A DNA stretch of 64,000 bases from assembly GCA_964348095.1 (NCBI GenBank), contig CAYGBK010000065.1:71309-135308 (forward strand). Reading direction: 5' to 3'. Shown here piece after piece: positions 34,384 to 43,811 of the stretch; position 1 is the first letter of the stretch; each line of letters opens with the position of its first letter. The notes beneath the pieces were generated by a model that made no database searches, was not told the origin of the DNA, and worked only from the letters and a program-made list of their open reading frames with translations. The position numbers and the translations under genes were made by a program. Origin of the DNA: WVXP01 sp964348095 (lineage in GTDB: Bacteria > Desulfobacterota > BSN033 > WVXP01).

Positions 34384-35577
34384 ATGTATCAAGATCGTCG
34401 GACGTTTTTGAGAACTGTGGGGCTTCTGCTTATGGGGATTTCCCTGCCTCGGCTAAGTAGCGGGTTCGAGCTCCGGGTGCCTACGCCACAATTTTCAGAT
34501 AAGAATGAACTCGTGGTGGTGAAGGCCGTCCATCGTGGCGCGAGTGACGACGAGATTATTGCCTCCGTGCGAAACGTGGCCGAGGGAGCAACTGATTTTT
34601 CCTGGCTCTCTCGGGGGGATACGGTCCTGATCAAGCCTGCAGCTAACTCTCCCAGGCCATATCCTGCCACCACCTCACCCCTTTCAATCCGAGGGCTGGT
34701 GAGCCTTTTAGAGGAGAAAGGCGCGGGGAAGGTCATCGTGGCCGATAAATCGGGCGTACAGTATGTCTACCACGACGGAAAAGGCCAACGTGGCTCAAGC
34801 CGCAATGTGATGACTGAAAACGGTTTACATCAGGCAGCTCTCGAGTCCGGGGCTGAGTTGCATTACTTCGATGAAAAGAGCTATGATGACTATTTTGGCG
34901 ACCGGCCTGAACACAATAACCACTGGAGTGGCGAGTTGATCCTTCCGAACATCCTAAATCAGGTGGACCACGTCGTCCTGTTGCCGCGGGTGAGCCGTCA
35001 CGTTCTGGCCGGCACAACTCTGGGGCTCAAAGCCGCCGTGGGCTGGCTTCGTGACGACAGCCGTCTGGAGCTCCATCGCGACGCGAAGAGCTTCTTCCAA
35101 AAGATCGCTGAGATCAACGACGCTAAGGTACTCATGCAAAAGCTCAGGCTGGTCTTGACGGTAGCCACCAAGGTGCAGACCACATTCGGCCCAGATCATG
35201 GCTTTGCGACCGAGCCCGATCCAGGCCTGGTTTTCGGTTCTGCATCTCTCCTGGCCCACGATATGGTCTCTCTGGGCTGGCTATTGTGGAATCGTCAACA
35301 CGCGACCCCCCAGAACCAGATTGCTTGGTATCGGGACCCATTCATGACCTATCCCGGCATTATCAACCGGTTGTTTGTTGGGAGGGCCTGGGGTATTCGT
35401 CAGCTGTTCAAATCCGAAACGTACTCGAGCGTGCCTATTACTTCTGTGCGCACCGACCCTGTTATCTCACAGGCGGCCGCGATCTGGGGCGGAGTGCCGG
35501 AACTTAAGCTGGAGAGCGTTGGCGCCAAGCTGGATGAAAACATCGCTGCATACCTTATAGGCAAGGCAGCGGCGTAG
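34384..35577 (+). CDS. DUF362 domain protein with Tat signal
   Basis: 397 residues. The N-terminus DRRTFLRTVGLLLMGISL is a twin-arginine signal, so the protein is probably exported folded. The DUF362 domain follows (GDTVLIKPAANSPRPYPATT, then GAGKVIVADKSG, NQVDHVVLLPRVSRHVLAG and TLGLKAAVGWLRDD). DUF362 proteins often accompany iron-sulfur enzymes, but this one has no ferredoxin cysteines. Function unknown. It has its own promoter. Confidence 0.82.
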   Translation: MYQDRRTFLRTVGLLLMGISLPRLSSGFELRVPTPQFSDKNELVVVKAVHRGASDDEIIASVRNVAEGATDFSWLSRGDTVLIKPAANSPRPYPATTSPLSIRGLVSLLEEKGAGKVIVADKSGVQYVYHDGKGQRGSSRNVMTENGLHQAALESGAELHYFDEKSYDDYFGDRPEHNNHWSGELILPNILNQVDHVVLLPRVSRHVLAGTTLGLKAAVGWLRDDSRLELHRDAKSFFQKIAEINDAKVLMQKLRLVLTVATKVQTTFGPDHGFATEPDPGLVFGSASLLAHDMVSLGWLLWNRQHATPQNQIAWYRDPFMTYPGIINRLFVGRAWGIRQLFKSETYSSVPITSVRTDPVISQAAAIWGGVPELKLESVGAKLDENIAAYLIGKAAA

Positions 35578-35873
35578 GGACCCTTTCATTGGACACGGAG
35601 ACACCTGTTCTCGAGCAATCCTAGTGGAAGAAGTCGAAGGGAGACGTGACATTGTTCGTCAAAGCTCATCCGTTCATTCTCCAAAGTTGAAACAATGCAG
35701 GGGTTAGGGGACGGATTGAAACCGGGCTAAGACCCCGTTAACGCGCGGCGCATCTGGGCGCCTTGTTCCTGAATCAAGGAGCCGTGTCTAGTCAGAGGAG
35801 TTGACCCAAAAACCGAAGAATTATCTTCCGTACCACGATTCAAAAGCAGCCACGACCCCTTTACACGCACCCG

Positions 35874-36191
35874 TTATGCCTCAAGCTCTTCCCTGACCTC
35901 GTAATGCTGGGAACGCTCATCGAAGTGGGATAGCACTTCCCGTGCTTTGGCCGGAACAATCGCCGTTTCGTAGTCCTCCCCTGCGAACTCACGGATGGCG
36001 TCCAGGTCATCAAACCTCATGACCGTAATGAACTCGATCTCGTCAGGTGTTTCGCGGCGGAGAAGCTGGATCCCCTTGTACCCACGAATGCGACGATTCT
36101 GGATGCCCACGAAGATCTCCTTTTTTAGAAGACCTTCGTATACATCTGCGTTGGCGGGTGTAGTCCAGCCATGCCAAATCCGAACAATCAT
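35874..36191 (-). CDS. Antibiotic biosynthesis monooxygenase-like (ABM) domain protein
   Basis: 105 residues of the dimeric alpha-beta ABM/EthD-like fold: MIVRIWHGWTTPANADVYEG, GYKGIQLLRRETPDEIEFIT, then RFDDLDAIREFAGEDYETAI. It could be a small oxygenase or a stress-related binding protein; the family is not predictive. The ATG has GGAGGCAGGATC before it, and eight codons further upstream in the frame are excluded for that reason. Confidence 0.75.
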   Translation of the reverse strand: MIVRIWHGWTTPANADVYEGLLKKEIFVGIQNRRIRGYKGIQLLRRETPDEIEFITVMRFDDLDAIREFAGEDYETAIVPAKAREVLSHFDERSQHYEVREELEA

Positions 36192-36422
36192 GATCCTGCC
36201 TCCACAAGGATACATGGTCTGCCATGCCTAACGCCCGGGCTCAGTGGCCCTGAGTGACGTCGGTGGGTGGGTGCTGAGGAATATCGAAGCATCGAAGGGT
36301 TCCCCCCGTTTGGTTATCAGGCGAAACAATCAGTCAGAATTTTCCCCTATCATGACTTGACCCCAACGTGCCAATCTCCTTCGATAGAAAGGATACCCTT
36401 CATACCGGGTGCCTAACCGATG

Positions 36423-37298
36423 TTAGCTCTCTTGCGGCATATGGAGTTTCTTTTGAAAATCCTGAAAACGCTTCTGGGCAAGGAATATCCCGAGGGAGGG
36501 AAACAGACGGTGGATCCACCAGAACAAGGTCCACCATGACGGCAAAATGACGATGGCTCTATTCTTCGCAACTTGATTTAAAGCCTTTTTTGCGAAAACA
36601 TTTGGGGACATGGGCCTGAATTTTTCGATCATTTCCAACAAGCGACGCTCCTGTTCCGGTGACAGATCTATAAGCATTTTGCCATACTTCCCTCCTCCTT
36701 GCAAGATGGCCGTTCGAACAAAGCCCGGGCACAAGACGCTCACGCGCACTCCTCTCTATGCGGCTTCAGCTCGCAGCGATTTTGAAAGACCGACGACCCC
36801 ATGCTTGGTTGTTGCATACGCTACCTGTCCTGGAGAGGGCATGAGTCCAGCCAGGGAAGCAGTATTGACAATGTGCCCGAATCCCTGAACAATCATAACC
36901 TTGTATGCTGCGTGCACGCCATTTATCACGCCACGGAGATTGACATCTAAGATTTGATGCCAATCTTCAATACCGTAATGCTCGACGCTACCACCAATTC
37001 CGATTCCCGCATTGTTGAAAACATAGTCTAACCGGCCGGTACGTTTGACGGTATCTTGGATTAGCCGCTCCATAGCAGAAAAATCAACCACATCTATGCC
37101 CACTGCTTGTGCTTTGCCGCCCACGGCATGGATTTCTGAGGCGACTTTCTCTGCTAATTCGATCTGAAGATCAGCCAGTACCACCTCGGAGCCCCGTTTT
37201 GCCAATTCCTCGGCAAGGGCTCGACCAATTCCTGAGGCACCACCGTTGACAATCGCGGTGGTCCCATCAAAAACACGAATCGTTTTCTTTGATTCCAT
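36423..37298 (-). pseudogene. Short-chain dehydrogenase/reductase gene with one in-frame TAG
   Basis: The complete frame would encode 291 residues of a classical SDR: TTAIVNGGASGIGRALAEEL (cofactor motif), NNAGIGIGGSVEHYG, the catalytic S-Y-K set in VNTASLAGLMPSPGQVAYAT followed by TKHG, and LCPGFVRTAILQGGG. Codon 181 is TAG (36756-36758), between SLRAEAA and RGVRVSV, a loop position where SDRs vary. Both halves stay in the same frame. Readings are nonsense mutation, base error, or UAG decoded as pyrrolysine in this Pyl-using organism. Because UAG is a common ordinary stop here, nonsense is the simplest. Confidence 0.7.
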
Positions 37299-37333
37299 AG
37301 TGCCTCTTATTGTGGTTACCCCCCCTATCAGCG

Positions 37334-37741
37334 TTATCCCGTATCGAGGAAATGGGCCTTGATGTATGTGCAGGCCGCCTCAAGACTCGGCAAAATCTTT
37401 GTGCAGTATCTGACCATCCATGGGCTGCAGTCTTTGAACGAAAGGGGGGAAAAGGCAATCACAAATTTTCCAAGATTCTGGCTGGCATAGAAAACCTCCA
37501 TACTCGTTCCTATGCTCGGTTTACAATAATTCACAAGGACAATGTCAGCGACACGAATGTCCTGTAAATCAAACTCAACAATTTCATTGGCGGAATCCAC
37601 CTCTCTATCACGAAAGTTCCGACGCATTGGATCCAAAAGTCTAAAATGCGATGAAAGCAGAGATTCAGCAATGTCTCGCCACCTGCGAGCCACACCCTCG
37701 TGTTCGTCCATAATCGGGCCACTGAGATAAACGGTCTTCAT
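37334..37741 (-). CDS. Nucleoside 2-deoxyribosyltransferase-like protein
   Basis: 135 residues: VYLSGPIMDEHEGVARRWRD at the start, a Rossmann-like core, then FDLQDIRVADIVLVNYCKPS and IGTSMEVFYASQNLGKFVIA, which carries the catalytic-type Glu. Members exchange or hydrolyse nucleobases on deoxyribonucleosides, and related domains also act in defence and signalling. GGAGG is present upstream of the ATG at a longer-than-usual spacing. The neighbouring broken SDR gene is unrelated. Confidence 0.8.
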   Translation of the reverse strand: MKTVYLSGPIMDEHEGVARRWRDIAESLLSSHFRLLDPMRRNFRDREVDSANEIVEFDLQDIRVADIVLVNYCKPSIGTSMEVFYASQNLGKFVIAFSPLSFKDCSPWMVRYCTKILPSLEAACTYIKAHFLDTG

Positions 37742-37856
37742 CTCACAATCTCTTCCTCCCTCACATGATTCTGGGTTTCAGGGCGCACCGCACGTGGTGC
37801 GTCCCCTCCAGCGATTGGTGACCTCCCTCAAACTCGATTCAGGTTTCTCTATGATC

Positions 37857-38040
37857 TTAGGTCTTCCCTTTTCTAAACCACACAGCCAGCGCAATGGCGA
37901 TAAGTGCAAGATTGCTGCAAGCTCGTGAGAATCCTTCTGGGGTAACCCCCAATTATCGACGTGCTCATTGCAACGGCGATGACCGCTAAGACAAATCCCA
38001 CTGCCGACAGTCCGATTACTACTATCGCTAGATTCCGCAT
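37857..38040 (-). pseudogene. Small two-helix membrane protein, frameshifted in a C5 tract
   Basis: From an ATG with AGAGGA upstream, the frame encodes helix one (LAIVVIGLSAVGFVLAVIAV) and reaches IIG. At CCCCC (37946-37950 on the plus strand) one extra base shifts the frame. Removing it continues as VTPEGFSRACSNLALIAIAL, a fitting second helix, and ends RKGKT-stop. As written, the product ends instead in a cysteine-rich out-of-frame tail. This is probably a homopolymer error or a fresh frameshift. Confidence 0.6.
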
Positions 38041-38279
38041 AGTCCTCTGCTCCTCCTCTACTTTTTTTGTAATCGTCGCCTCACACAATAAGCACAACGT
38101 GCCCGTGACCCGTATCGAAGCTCTGCTAGATGTCCATTTCGAGTATCCTCATATGGCAGCCTATTGAGGAAGCGAGCTACAGCCCTCATAGATCTCAATG
38201 ACGTCGGGTTTTTCGTAATACCCGCCACCTACGTCCCATTAGATCCGATGACCTGTCAAGTGTCAATTCGGATCGCCTC

Positions 38280-38930
38280 TCACTGGATTTTCTCCCATTT
38301 CGGCACTTTTGCATCGAGCAAAGTTTGAGTTTCGAGTATTAATTCCTTTCCGCTTTTTTGATAGAAGACGCGCCCTCGCCGTATATAGACATGATCAACA
38401 AACGTGCCACCTTTTTGTTCAATCTGTTTCTTAAATTCCTCAATCTCCATAGCTCTGAAACTACTGTTGAACGTGCTGAATAGGATGACGCTCTTGTCCG
38501 TGAAGTCGTTCTTATCGACAAACGTCCATAAAGGTGGTGCTGGGCGATACCACCAAATTGGCGCCCCCATAAAAATCAAACGGTACGGGGTCAAATCGGC
38601 GACTTCCGGACTGATTTCAGTTTTGTTTTTCGCCCATGCATCATGACTGGCGTTACGCCATCCTCTAAAGTCGAGGCTGTATGATTTCGCTTCTATTTTC
38701 ACTATGTGAGTGTTCATTGTGCGAGCGATTTCTCTCGCCATTGCTTCTGTATTCCCTGATCGGGAATAATAAACAACTAAAATATCTGATTCTAGCTCTT
38801 CGCCAGGCGTGTATTGAGGGGTATGAAAATAGGTTCTATCTTTTATGAGCAAAAGAGTAAAGCCCGCCAAAACCAAAACGGCGACTACCAGCACAGACAT
38901 TATAGTTATTTTTTCCCTGGTGAGTTTCAT
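38280..38930 (-). CDS. Membrane-anchored flavodoxin family protein
   Basis: 216 residues. One N-terminal membrane helix (ITIMSVLVVAVLVLAGFTLL) precedes a flavodoxin domain: ILVVYYSRSGNTEAMAREIA is the FMN phosphate-binding loop, and FMGAPIWWYRPAPPLWTFVD binds the isoalloxazine. It would be a one- or two-electron carrier at the membrane. The upstream context gives no partner. The start is taken as the ATG with AAGGA ten bases away; a GTG three codons earlier is possible. Confidence 0.82.
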   Translation of the reverse strand: MKLTREKITIMSVLVVAVLVLAGFTLLLIKDRTYFHTPQYTPGEELESDILVVYYSRSGNTEAMAREIARTMNTHIVKIEAKSYSLDFRGWRNASHDAWAKNKTEISPEVADLTPYRLIFMGAPIWWYRPAPPLWTFVDKNDFTDKSVILFSTFNSSFRAMEIEEFKKQIEQKGGTFVDHVYIRRGRVFYQKSGKELILETQTLLDAKVPKWEKIQ

Positions 38931-39200
38931 TCTTTTCACATCCTTCTCAAAAGGACCCTCGGCGTGTCCGACACATGGATGCCCCTTTTTTCTGTCTGAA
39001 TAGGAATTCGATAGACAATTTGTTGTTTTCCAAAAGGTTGTCTGGTGGCTAACGCGTCACGAGGTGAGATGGGAACCCCAGAGAATCCTGTGGGTCACCA
39101 ACTGGCCCGTTTAGCTGGTCGTATCTGCCGTTCTCATCAGGAAAAAGAAAAGGGTGATCCCATTGTCGCCCCCATTCTGGACCTCTGCCGTTCGACGACA

Positions 39201-40151
39201 CTAGCTTTGCGGGATAAAACCTCTCAATTTATCGATGTTTGGTGTTTTCACAGACGTTTTGTCAATCAGGGTCTTGAATTCAATCTCCAGTTCCCTCACT
39301 TCATCCGCTGCTGCTTTCGCATGCATGGCAAATCCGATTTCCCCATATTTGCTATTGAAGATTCCCCGGAAAATTCGAGTCGTCACGAATTCGGGCATCC
39401 AGTAGAAGAGATTGAACCTGAAAGGTTGACGCTTGGAATACCCTAGCACCCTAAGGACATTGCCGCCTTCCTTGCAGGCGCGCACAACAACCCGGATAGT
39501 CTCCTTGTCGTTGGCGAGTGCGTAGTTGTCGCAGGCGTGCATATAGAGGGCGCTGGCAATTGGGCTGACAAGTGCGACATGGTATTTCAACCATCCGTCA
39601 ATATCCTTAACTATTTCCACAGGAACACCGCTGGTTTGGAAAAGTGTTTGGATCCGTCTCGTCCTTTCTCTCATTTCACCATCAATTTCACCGATTCTGA
39701 TAGGTATTCGGTTCCCATCCGGTTTTTCGCTGTCAACGTAATAGACGACATTGTCCTTTCGGCTACCACCTGCCCCTGGAAATCCAAATAAGACCCTCTC
39801 CGGAGGCAGATGTTCCAGGTATTCAGCAAATCCACGTGCATTGTTACCCATAAAGAGGATGTTTCCAATATTCGCGTCCCCTCTGAGGATCTGAAACACC
39901 GGGAGAAGCTTGTTTTTCCGGATCAAAACAACCACGAGGTCATACGCATCCTCCTGCTCTAACCTGTCCACCACATTCATTCTCGAAACAGTCTTTACAC
40001 TGGTGTACTCATTCACCACCACCACACCATGTTTCTTTATAGAATCGTACTTTTTACCCCGAGCGAGAAGGGTCACGTCTTTTCCGGCTTGGTATAGAAG
40101 ATGCGCATAGACACAGCCAAGCGGACCTGCACCGTAAATCAGCGTTTTCAC
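39201..40151 (-). CDS. Ketopantoate reductase-like (PanE/ApbA family) protein
   Basis: 316 residues. The N-terminal NAD(P) motif TLIYGAGPLGCVYAHLLYQA is of the ApbA/PanE type, with the basic LLARGKKYDSIKKHG after strand two. The C-terminal helical domain (DGWLKYHVALVSPIASALYM) has the family Lys and an Asn/Ser-containing substrate helix. It may be ketopantoate reductase or a related 2-oxo/hydroxy-acid dehydrogenase; no pantothenate gene is nearby, so the true substrate is open. GTG start. Confidence 0.78.
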   Translation of the reverse strand: MKTLIYGAGPLGCVYAHLLYQAGKDVTLLARGKKYDSIKKHGVVVVNEYTSVKTVSRMNVVDRLEQEDAYDLVVVLIRKNKLLPVFQILRGDANIGNILFMGNNARGFAEYLEHLPPERVLFGFPGAGGSRKDNVVYYVDSEKPDGNRIPIRIGEIDGEMRERTRRIQTLFQTSGVPVEIVKDIDGWLKYHVALVSPIASALYMHACDNYALANDKETIRVVVRACKEGGNVLRVLGYSKRQPFRFNLFYWMPEFVTTRIFRGIFNSKYGEIGFAMHAKAAADEVRELEIEFKTLIDKTSVKTPNIDKLRGFIPQS

Positions 40152-40244
40152 CGAAGGCCCTTGCTTCCTCAGATAGAGGCTTACGTTAGCGCTCAGCCGT
40201 GCAGATTACCCAATTCGCTAGGGTGATTTGCTATGCGACATGGA

Positions 40245-40778
40245 TCATGGGGCCCGAACAGCCGCAGCCATGACGCGGTCTGTTTGCCGATCACTACCTA
40301 CCCAGAAATCCTTTGTCCCGAAATCTCTGAAGCCGCATCTCCGGTAGAAGGCAATAGCAGAGGCATTTCGCTCCCAGACGCTAAGCCAGAGTGTCCGTCC
40401 CCCGAGTTCACGTGCGGCCTCGTGCACGGCATCCATCAGGAGCTGCCCCACTCCACGCCCCTGCCACGGCTCATCGACATAGAAGCGCCAGAGCTCCACA
40501 GACGATTCCCCGGTCATACAATCGGGCGGTGATTGTCGCCGGACCTGAGCGAAGGCGATCAGGAGACCCCCCTTTTCGACCAGCAGTGTGGCAATATCTT
40601 GACTGCGGAGTTCTGCAGTTTGCTGGGGAACACTGTATGTGGAGGATAGGTAGGCTGCTATATCCTCATCGGTATTGTCGGGCCCGAAGGTCTCTTTAAA
40701 TATCCGGGCTCCAAACTCCGCCAACTGCTCGGCGTCTGCCGGGATTCCCCGTCGGATATGCACATCTCTATCTGTCAT
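40245..40778 (-). CDS. GNAT family N-acetyltransferase
   Basis: 177 residues with all the GNAT elements: VHIRRGIPADAEQLAEFG, LWRFYVDEPWQGRGVGQLLM (acetyl-CoA pyrophosphate loop Q/R-x-x-G-x-G/A) and SVWERNASAIAFYRRCGFRD. The ending FGTKDFWVGSDRQTDRVMA is common in small-molecule acetyltransferases. The substrate is unknown. The ATG with GGAAGTGAAG is preferred to an upstream TTG. Confidence 0.88.
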   Translation of the reverse strand: MTDRDVHIRRGIPADAEQLAEFGARIFKETFGPDNTDEDIAAYLSSTYSVPQQTAELRSQDIATLLVEKGGLLIAFAQVRRQSPPDCMTGESSVELWRFYVDEPWQGRGVGQLLMDAVHEAARELGGRTLWLSVWERNASAIAFYRRCGFRDFGTKDFWVGSDRQTDRVMAAAVRAP

Positions 40779-40890
40779 CTTCACTTCCAATGACCTTCTC
40801 TGAGGGGCCGCTTTGGCTTGTTAGAAGGCCTTATTCCCTGAATTCTCTGCCTCCCATTATCTGAGGCATGGTGACCAGACGAAGGATCCT

Positions 40891-41442
40891 TCATGGATTG
40901 AAATATCTTCGATTTACTCGCCGCGTATTGCACAGCCGTATGGTGCCCACGGAAACCTCTTTGTCTACCACAAACCCCTCCCTGAGGTAAAAAAGGTATG
41001 CTGGGGTATCTTTGGCAGCATCGAGGATGATACCATGATAACCACGCTCCTTGGCAAATTCATATAGAAACTGCAGCATCATTCTTCCTAGCCCCTGCCC
41101 GTGAAACGCGGGCAAAGTCCCAAGAAGGATAAGCTCGAGGTAGGAATCCTTATACTTCGGCCGTTTCGAAAAGGCCCGAAAAAAATCCTTGGTGAGTCGA
41201 CACCCTGCTATGCGGAGCAATCTAAAGAAGAACCAGAAAATTGTCAGGGTTCTAGTTTCATGGTGGGGATCCACTGAAAATGAGACGCAGGCAAGAGTCC
41301 TTTCTTTGCGTATCCCAAAAAGGTAGGCTTTCTCGGTACGAAAGGTATCGATCATACGTTTGAGCATTCCTTCAGTCGTATGTATGGGTGTATTTGGGGG
41401 CAACATGGGATGTGTGGCAAACGCCTGTTTCAGCACGCCCAA
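40891..41442 (-). CDS. GNAT family acetyltransferase, N-terminus cut by an in-frame TAA
   Basis: 183 residues with a GNAT core (YLELILLGTLPAFHGQGLGR, then GIILDAAKDTPAYLFYLREG). The coordinates give the open part from a TTG. In the same frame an ATG at 41481 with GGGGAA upstream encodes MVEKLDI, TAA (41458-41460), then QKSEALGVLKQAF, which looks like one continuous GNAT N-terminus. TAA is not a recoding codon for Sec or Pyl, so this is nonsense or sequencing error unless translation restarts at the TTG. Confidence 0.7.
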   Translation of the reverse strand: MGVLKQAFATHPMLPPNTPIHTTEGMLKRMIDTFRTEKAYLFGIRKERTLACVSFSVDPHHETRTLTIFWFFFRLLRIAGCRLTKDFFRAFSKRPKYKDSYLELILLGTLPAFHGQGLGRMMLQFLYEFAKERGYHGIILDAAKDTPAYLFYLREGFVVDKEVSVGTIRLCNTRRVNRRYFNP

Positions 41443-41481
41443 TGCCTCTGATTTCTGTTATATGTCAAGTTTTTCTACCAT

Positions 41482-42025
41482 TTCCCCGGTGTGATTCCTG
41501 TCTATAGGGAGATATTGGAAATCCACTTTGATATCACATCAAGGGCAAGCCCAATATTTCCTACCTGGCAATGATTCTGTGCATAATCCTCTGTTGCAAA
41601 AATACGTTCCGTCACAGATTTAGGGTTAGTCAGGGCTTTTACCTGCATGAAGTGCATTTTCAAAGGAATAAAATGATCCTCCTCGCCGCTTGGTCATTTG
41701 TTCTTGGTCTTTCTTCTATTAGCTTGACTCATAATCCCGAAACCTTAATCGGTTTCGACCGTTATTCATAATGTTGTCCCCTTTGGAGTAGAATGGGCGG
41801 CGAGATCAGCAGAACTCCCGACTTTGAGGAGAATCCAGGGTAAATTGGGCTTTTCGAAAGGAGGCGTTGTTTCAAGTCAGGACCGGCCCCCGATTCTGTC
41901 GAAAGCCTGCTTTCATAGCGAGGAACTTCAACAAACCAATGGAGAACAAAAGTTGCTCGGCTGCCAGCCGTTAGGGTGAAATAGGAGGTTATGGGCAGAC
42001 AGATCTTTTGACATGCAGAATAGCC
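41482..42025. other. Gene-free stretch
   Basis: 540 bases. One 7-bp hairpin CGAAACC-ttaatc-GGTTTCG (41738-41757) has no T-tail on either strand. A 66-codon plus-strand frame (41571-41771) shows no family features and is likely chance. Confidence 0.4.
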
Positions 42026-42313
42026 TTATTTGCCACAGCATTTCTTATACTTTTTCCCGCTGCCACAGGGGCAGGGCTCATTGCGTCTAACTTTCTTTTC
42101 CGCTATCTTTGGTTTTTGTGGATTCAATAGTATTTCTAAATCGCTAATATTCTCTGGTTTATCCGGTTCCAATTTAATTTTATATTTCCACCCGCTCTTT
42201 TCAAATATTGATGCGACTTCTTTCAATCGTGCTTTTGTTTGGACATTAACAACACCAGGCTTTTTTTCAGTACCCAGTTTTGCTGGCCTTTTACCATCAT
42301 AGACTTTTTCCAT
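42026..42313 (-). CDS. SEC-C metal-binding motif protein (PBPRA1643-like)
   Basis: 95 residues ending RNEPCPCGSGKKYKKCCG, the SEC-C zinc-binding motif known from the SecA C-terminus. The middle (ASIFEKSGWKYKIKLEPDKP, then NISDLEILL) matches the small family of SWIM/SEC-C proteins typified by PBPRA1643. Function unknown. GGGTGG precedes the chosen ATG. Base composition is noticeably more AT-rich than in most neighbours. Confidence 0.8.
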   Translation of the reverse strand: MEKVYDGKRPAKLGTEKKPGVVNVQTKARLKEVASIFEKSGWKYKIKLEPDKPENISDLEILLNPQKPKIAEKKVRRNEPCPCGSGKKYKKCCGK

Positions 42314-42749
42314 CTTTCCACCCTTTACCATGTTATAGAAAACATCTACCGCATAACGGTCGGGCTCACTTGTGGGCCAAAGGAGTTTAAGTCAGCAATG
42401 TATTAACATAAAGCCAGCCGGCTGATTTCCAGTACGTGCAACGAATTGTAAGCAACCAATTCGGATTGCTTCTGACACCTTGTTTCTCGACTTCATCTGA
42501 GGCGGTGCACTGCGGTCGAGCCAGGCTTTTCGAAGTATACTTCATCTTGCTCGGTTTTTGGAGGAATTCAAGGAAGGAAGGCGGTTTTTGCATCCAGGGG
42601 ATGCTTCCGGTGCGTCCCCTTGGGTGAGTTCACCTGATGAAAATCTATTTCACAAGTTGATCTAAAACTGACAGACTGCTTGGGGTCGTCAAAGTCAAGA
42701 CCAGTCGTGACCCACTGGTTCATGTCTCATGTCAAGACCTGACACTGTT
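42314..42749. other. Gene-free stretch
   Basis: 436 bases with no convincing frame, promoter or structure. Confidence 0.4.
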
Positions 42750-43280
42750 TCACTTTGATGTTCCTTCTGATTCCAGCAATACCCGGTCAATTTCTTCCGA
42801 ATTATCTATAATAGTCTCATGGGGCGGACTTGCTTCAATTCCTAAGGAATTCAGAATCTGGGAAACAGGGATGTTACTGCCTTTGCTTCTGAATATGATT
42901 TTTATTAAACTGTTGGCTATTAGTTGGTCATTCTTCAAAAAAGTTTGCCTCAAATACAACCACTTATCGTCCCAGTAGATTACTCTGGACCTTAATTCAA
43001 ACTGCTCAAGACGTTTCAACGGTTTTTTGTAAACCATTTTTTGAGACCCAACCAATGGTGACCAGTGATACCTTCGGCAGATCTTAAATAGCCCAGACCT
43101 AAACAGCAAATCCAATTGTCCCATTTCGGTAATCGTCCAAAAGCTCGCATTATTCATGTACTTTCTATCCGCCTCTTGAGGCCAGACTCTGAATGATAAA
43201 TGAGAGGTGTCAGTGACAAGGATTTTCTTGCGGAAAAAGGCGGAAATAAATATCAAAAAAAGCCGACACCATCTTACCAT
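42750..43280 (-). CDS. Acyl-CoA thioesterase-like (hotdog) protein
   Basis: 176 residues. SFRVWPQEADRKYMNNASFW is the thioesterase-family start, in which D-x-x-x-x-NN replaces the usual active-site motif. The strands SPLVGSQKMVYKKPLKRLEQ and FELRSRVIYWDDKWLYLRQT follow. It is close to the Them6/YbgC-like hotdog group, with a helical C-terminal extension. It may hydrolyse acyl-CoA, but the canonical catalytic Asp is not certain. AGGTAAG precedes the ATG. AT-rich, like the SEC-C gene. Confidence 0.7.
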   Translation of the reverse strand: MVRWCRLFLIFISAFFRKKILVTDTSHLSFRVWPQEADRKYMNNASFWTITEMGQLDLLFRSGLFKICRRYHWSPLVGSQKMVYKKPLKRLEQFELRSRVIYWDDKWLYLRQTFLKNDQLIANSLIKIIFRSKGSNIPVSQILNSLGIEASPPHETIIDNSEEIDRVLLESEGTSK

Positions 43281-43811
43281 GCCACTTACCTAAATGAGAT
43301 CAAACCTGATTCACGGTCTGATAATAATAGAAAGGTGGGATCAGTTCTAACATGGGACATGACAAGCTATTCCTCTTGCCTCAATCCCATCGTATCATCT
43401 CAAGACTACCAATTGGCCGAAATCTATCATGTTGATTTAGAACCAACTGTCTTAGGAGGGTTAAGGGGTATCAGGGTTTTGAGAAGAGCGGGAAATGTGA
43501 AACCAATAAGCGCAGACAGTGGGAACGGGAGCGATCACCCCCCTCGGTTTATCTAAAGGCTATTACAGAGGGAGGAAAAGTCAAGAATAAATCTATGTGG
43601 AAGATTTCAATTTCAAATGTCAAAATCCAAATGCACAATGAAACCGAAATGCCTTAATGTCAAGGCGCGGTATTCAATGAAAAGTCAGCCAATTCAGCGT
43701 TAGAACGAGGCGAAATCCCGGCAGCTAAGAGCTTTGAATCTTTCCACGTCTGTTATTTGAAATTTGGCATTCATTTGGACTTTGAACTTTGTCATTTGAC
43801 ATCATGATCCA
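43281..43811. other. Intergenic region with a dispersed-type repeat
   Basis: 530 bases; no supported gene. Its left part is unique; its right part holds the repeat listed next. Confidence 0.45.
43602..43803. repeat. Imperfect inverted CAAAT-rich repeat
   Basis: The left arm (43602-43650) has CAAATGTCAAAATCCAAATG. The right arm (43751-43800), read in reverse complement, has CAAATGACAAAGTTCAAAG and then TCCAAATGAATGCC. The arms flank about 100 bases of ordinary sequence. Such low-complexity words are a known intergenic repeat style in deltaproteobacterial and planctomycete genomes; its origin is unknown. Confidence 0.5.

Noticed and set aside
37857..38040. Cys-rich C-terminus of the small membrane protein as a real metal site
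   Set aside because: It arises only after the C5 frameshift; the other frame gives a proper second membrane helix.
41571..41771. 66-codon plus-strand frame
   Set aside because: No ribosome site, unusual composition and no recognisable family.
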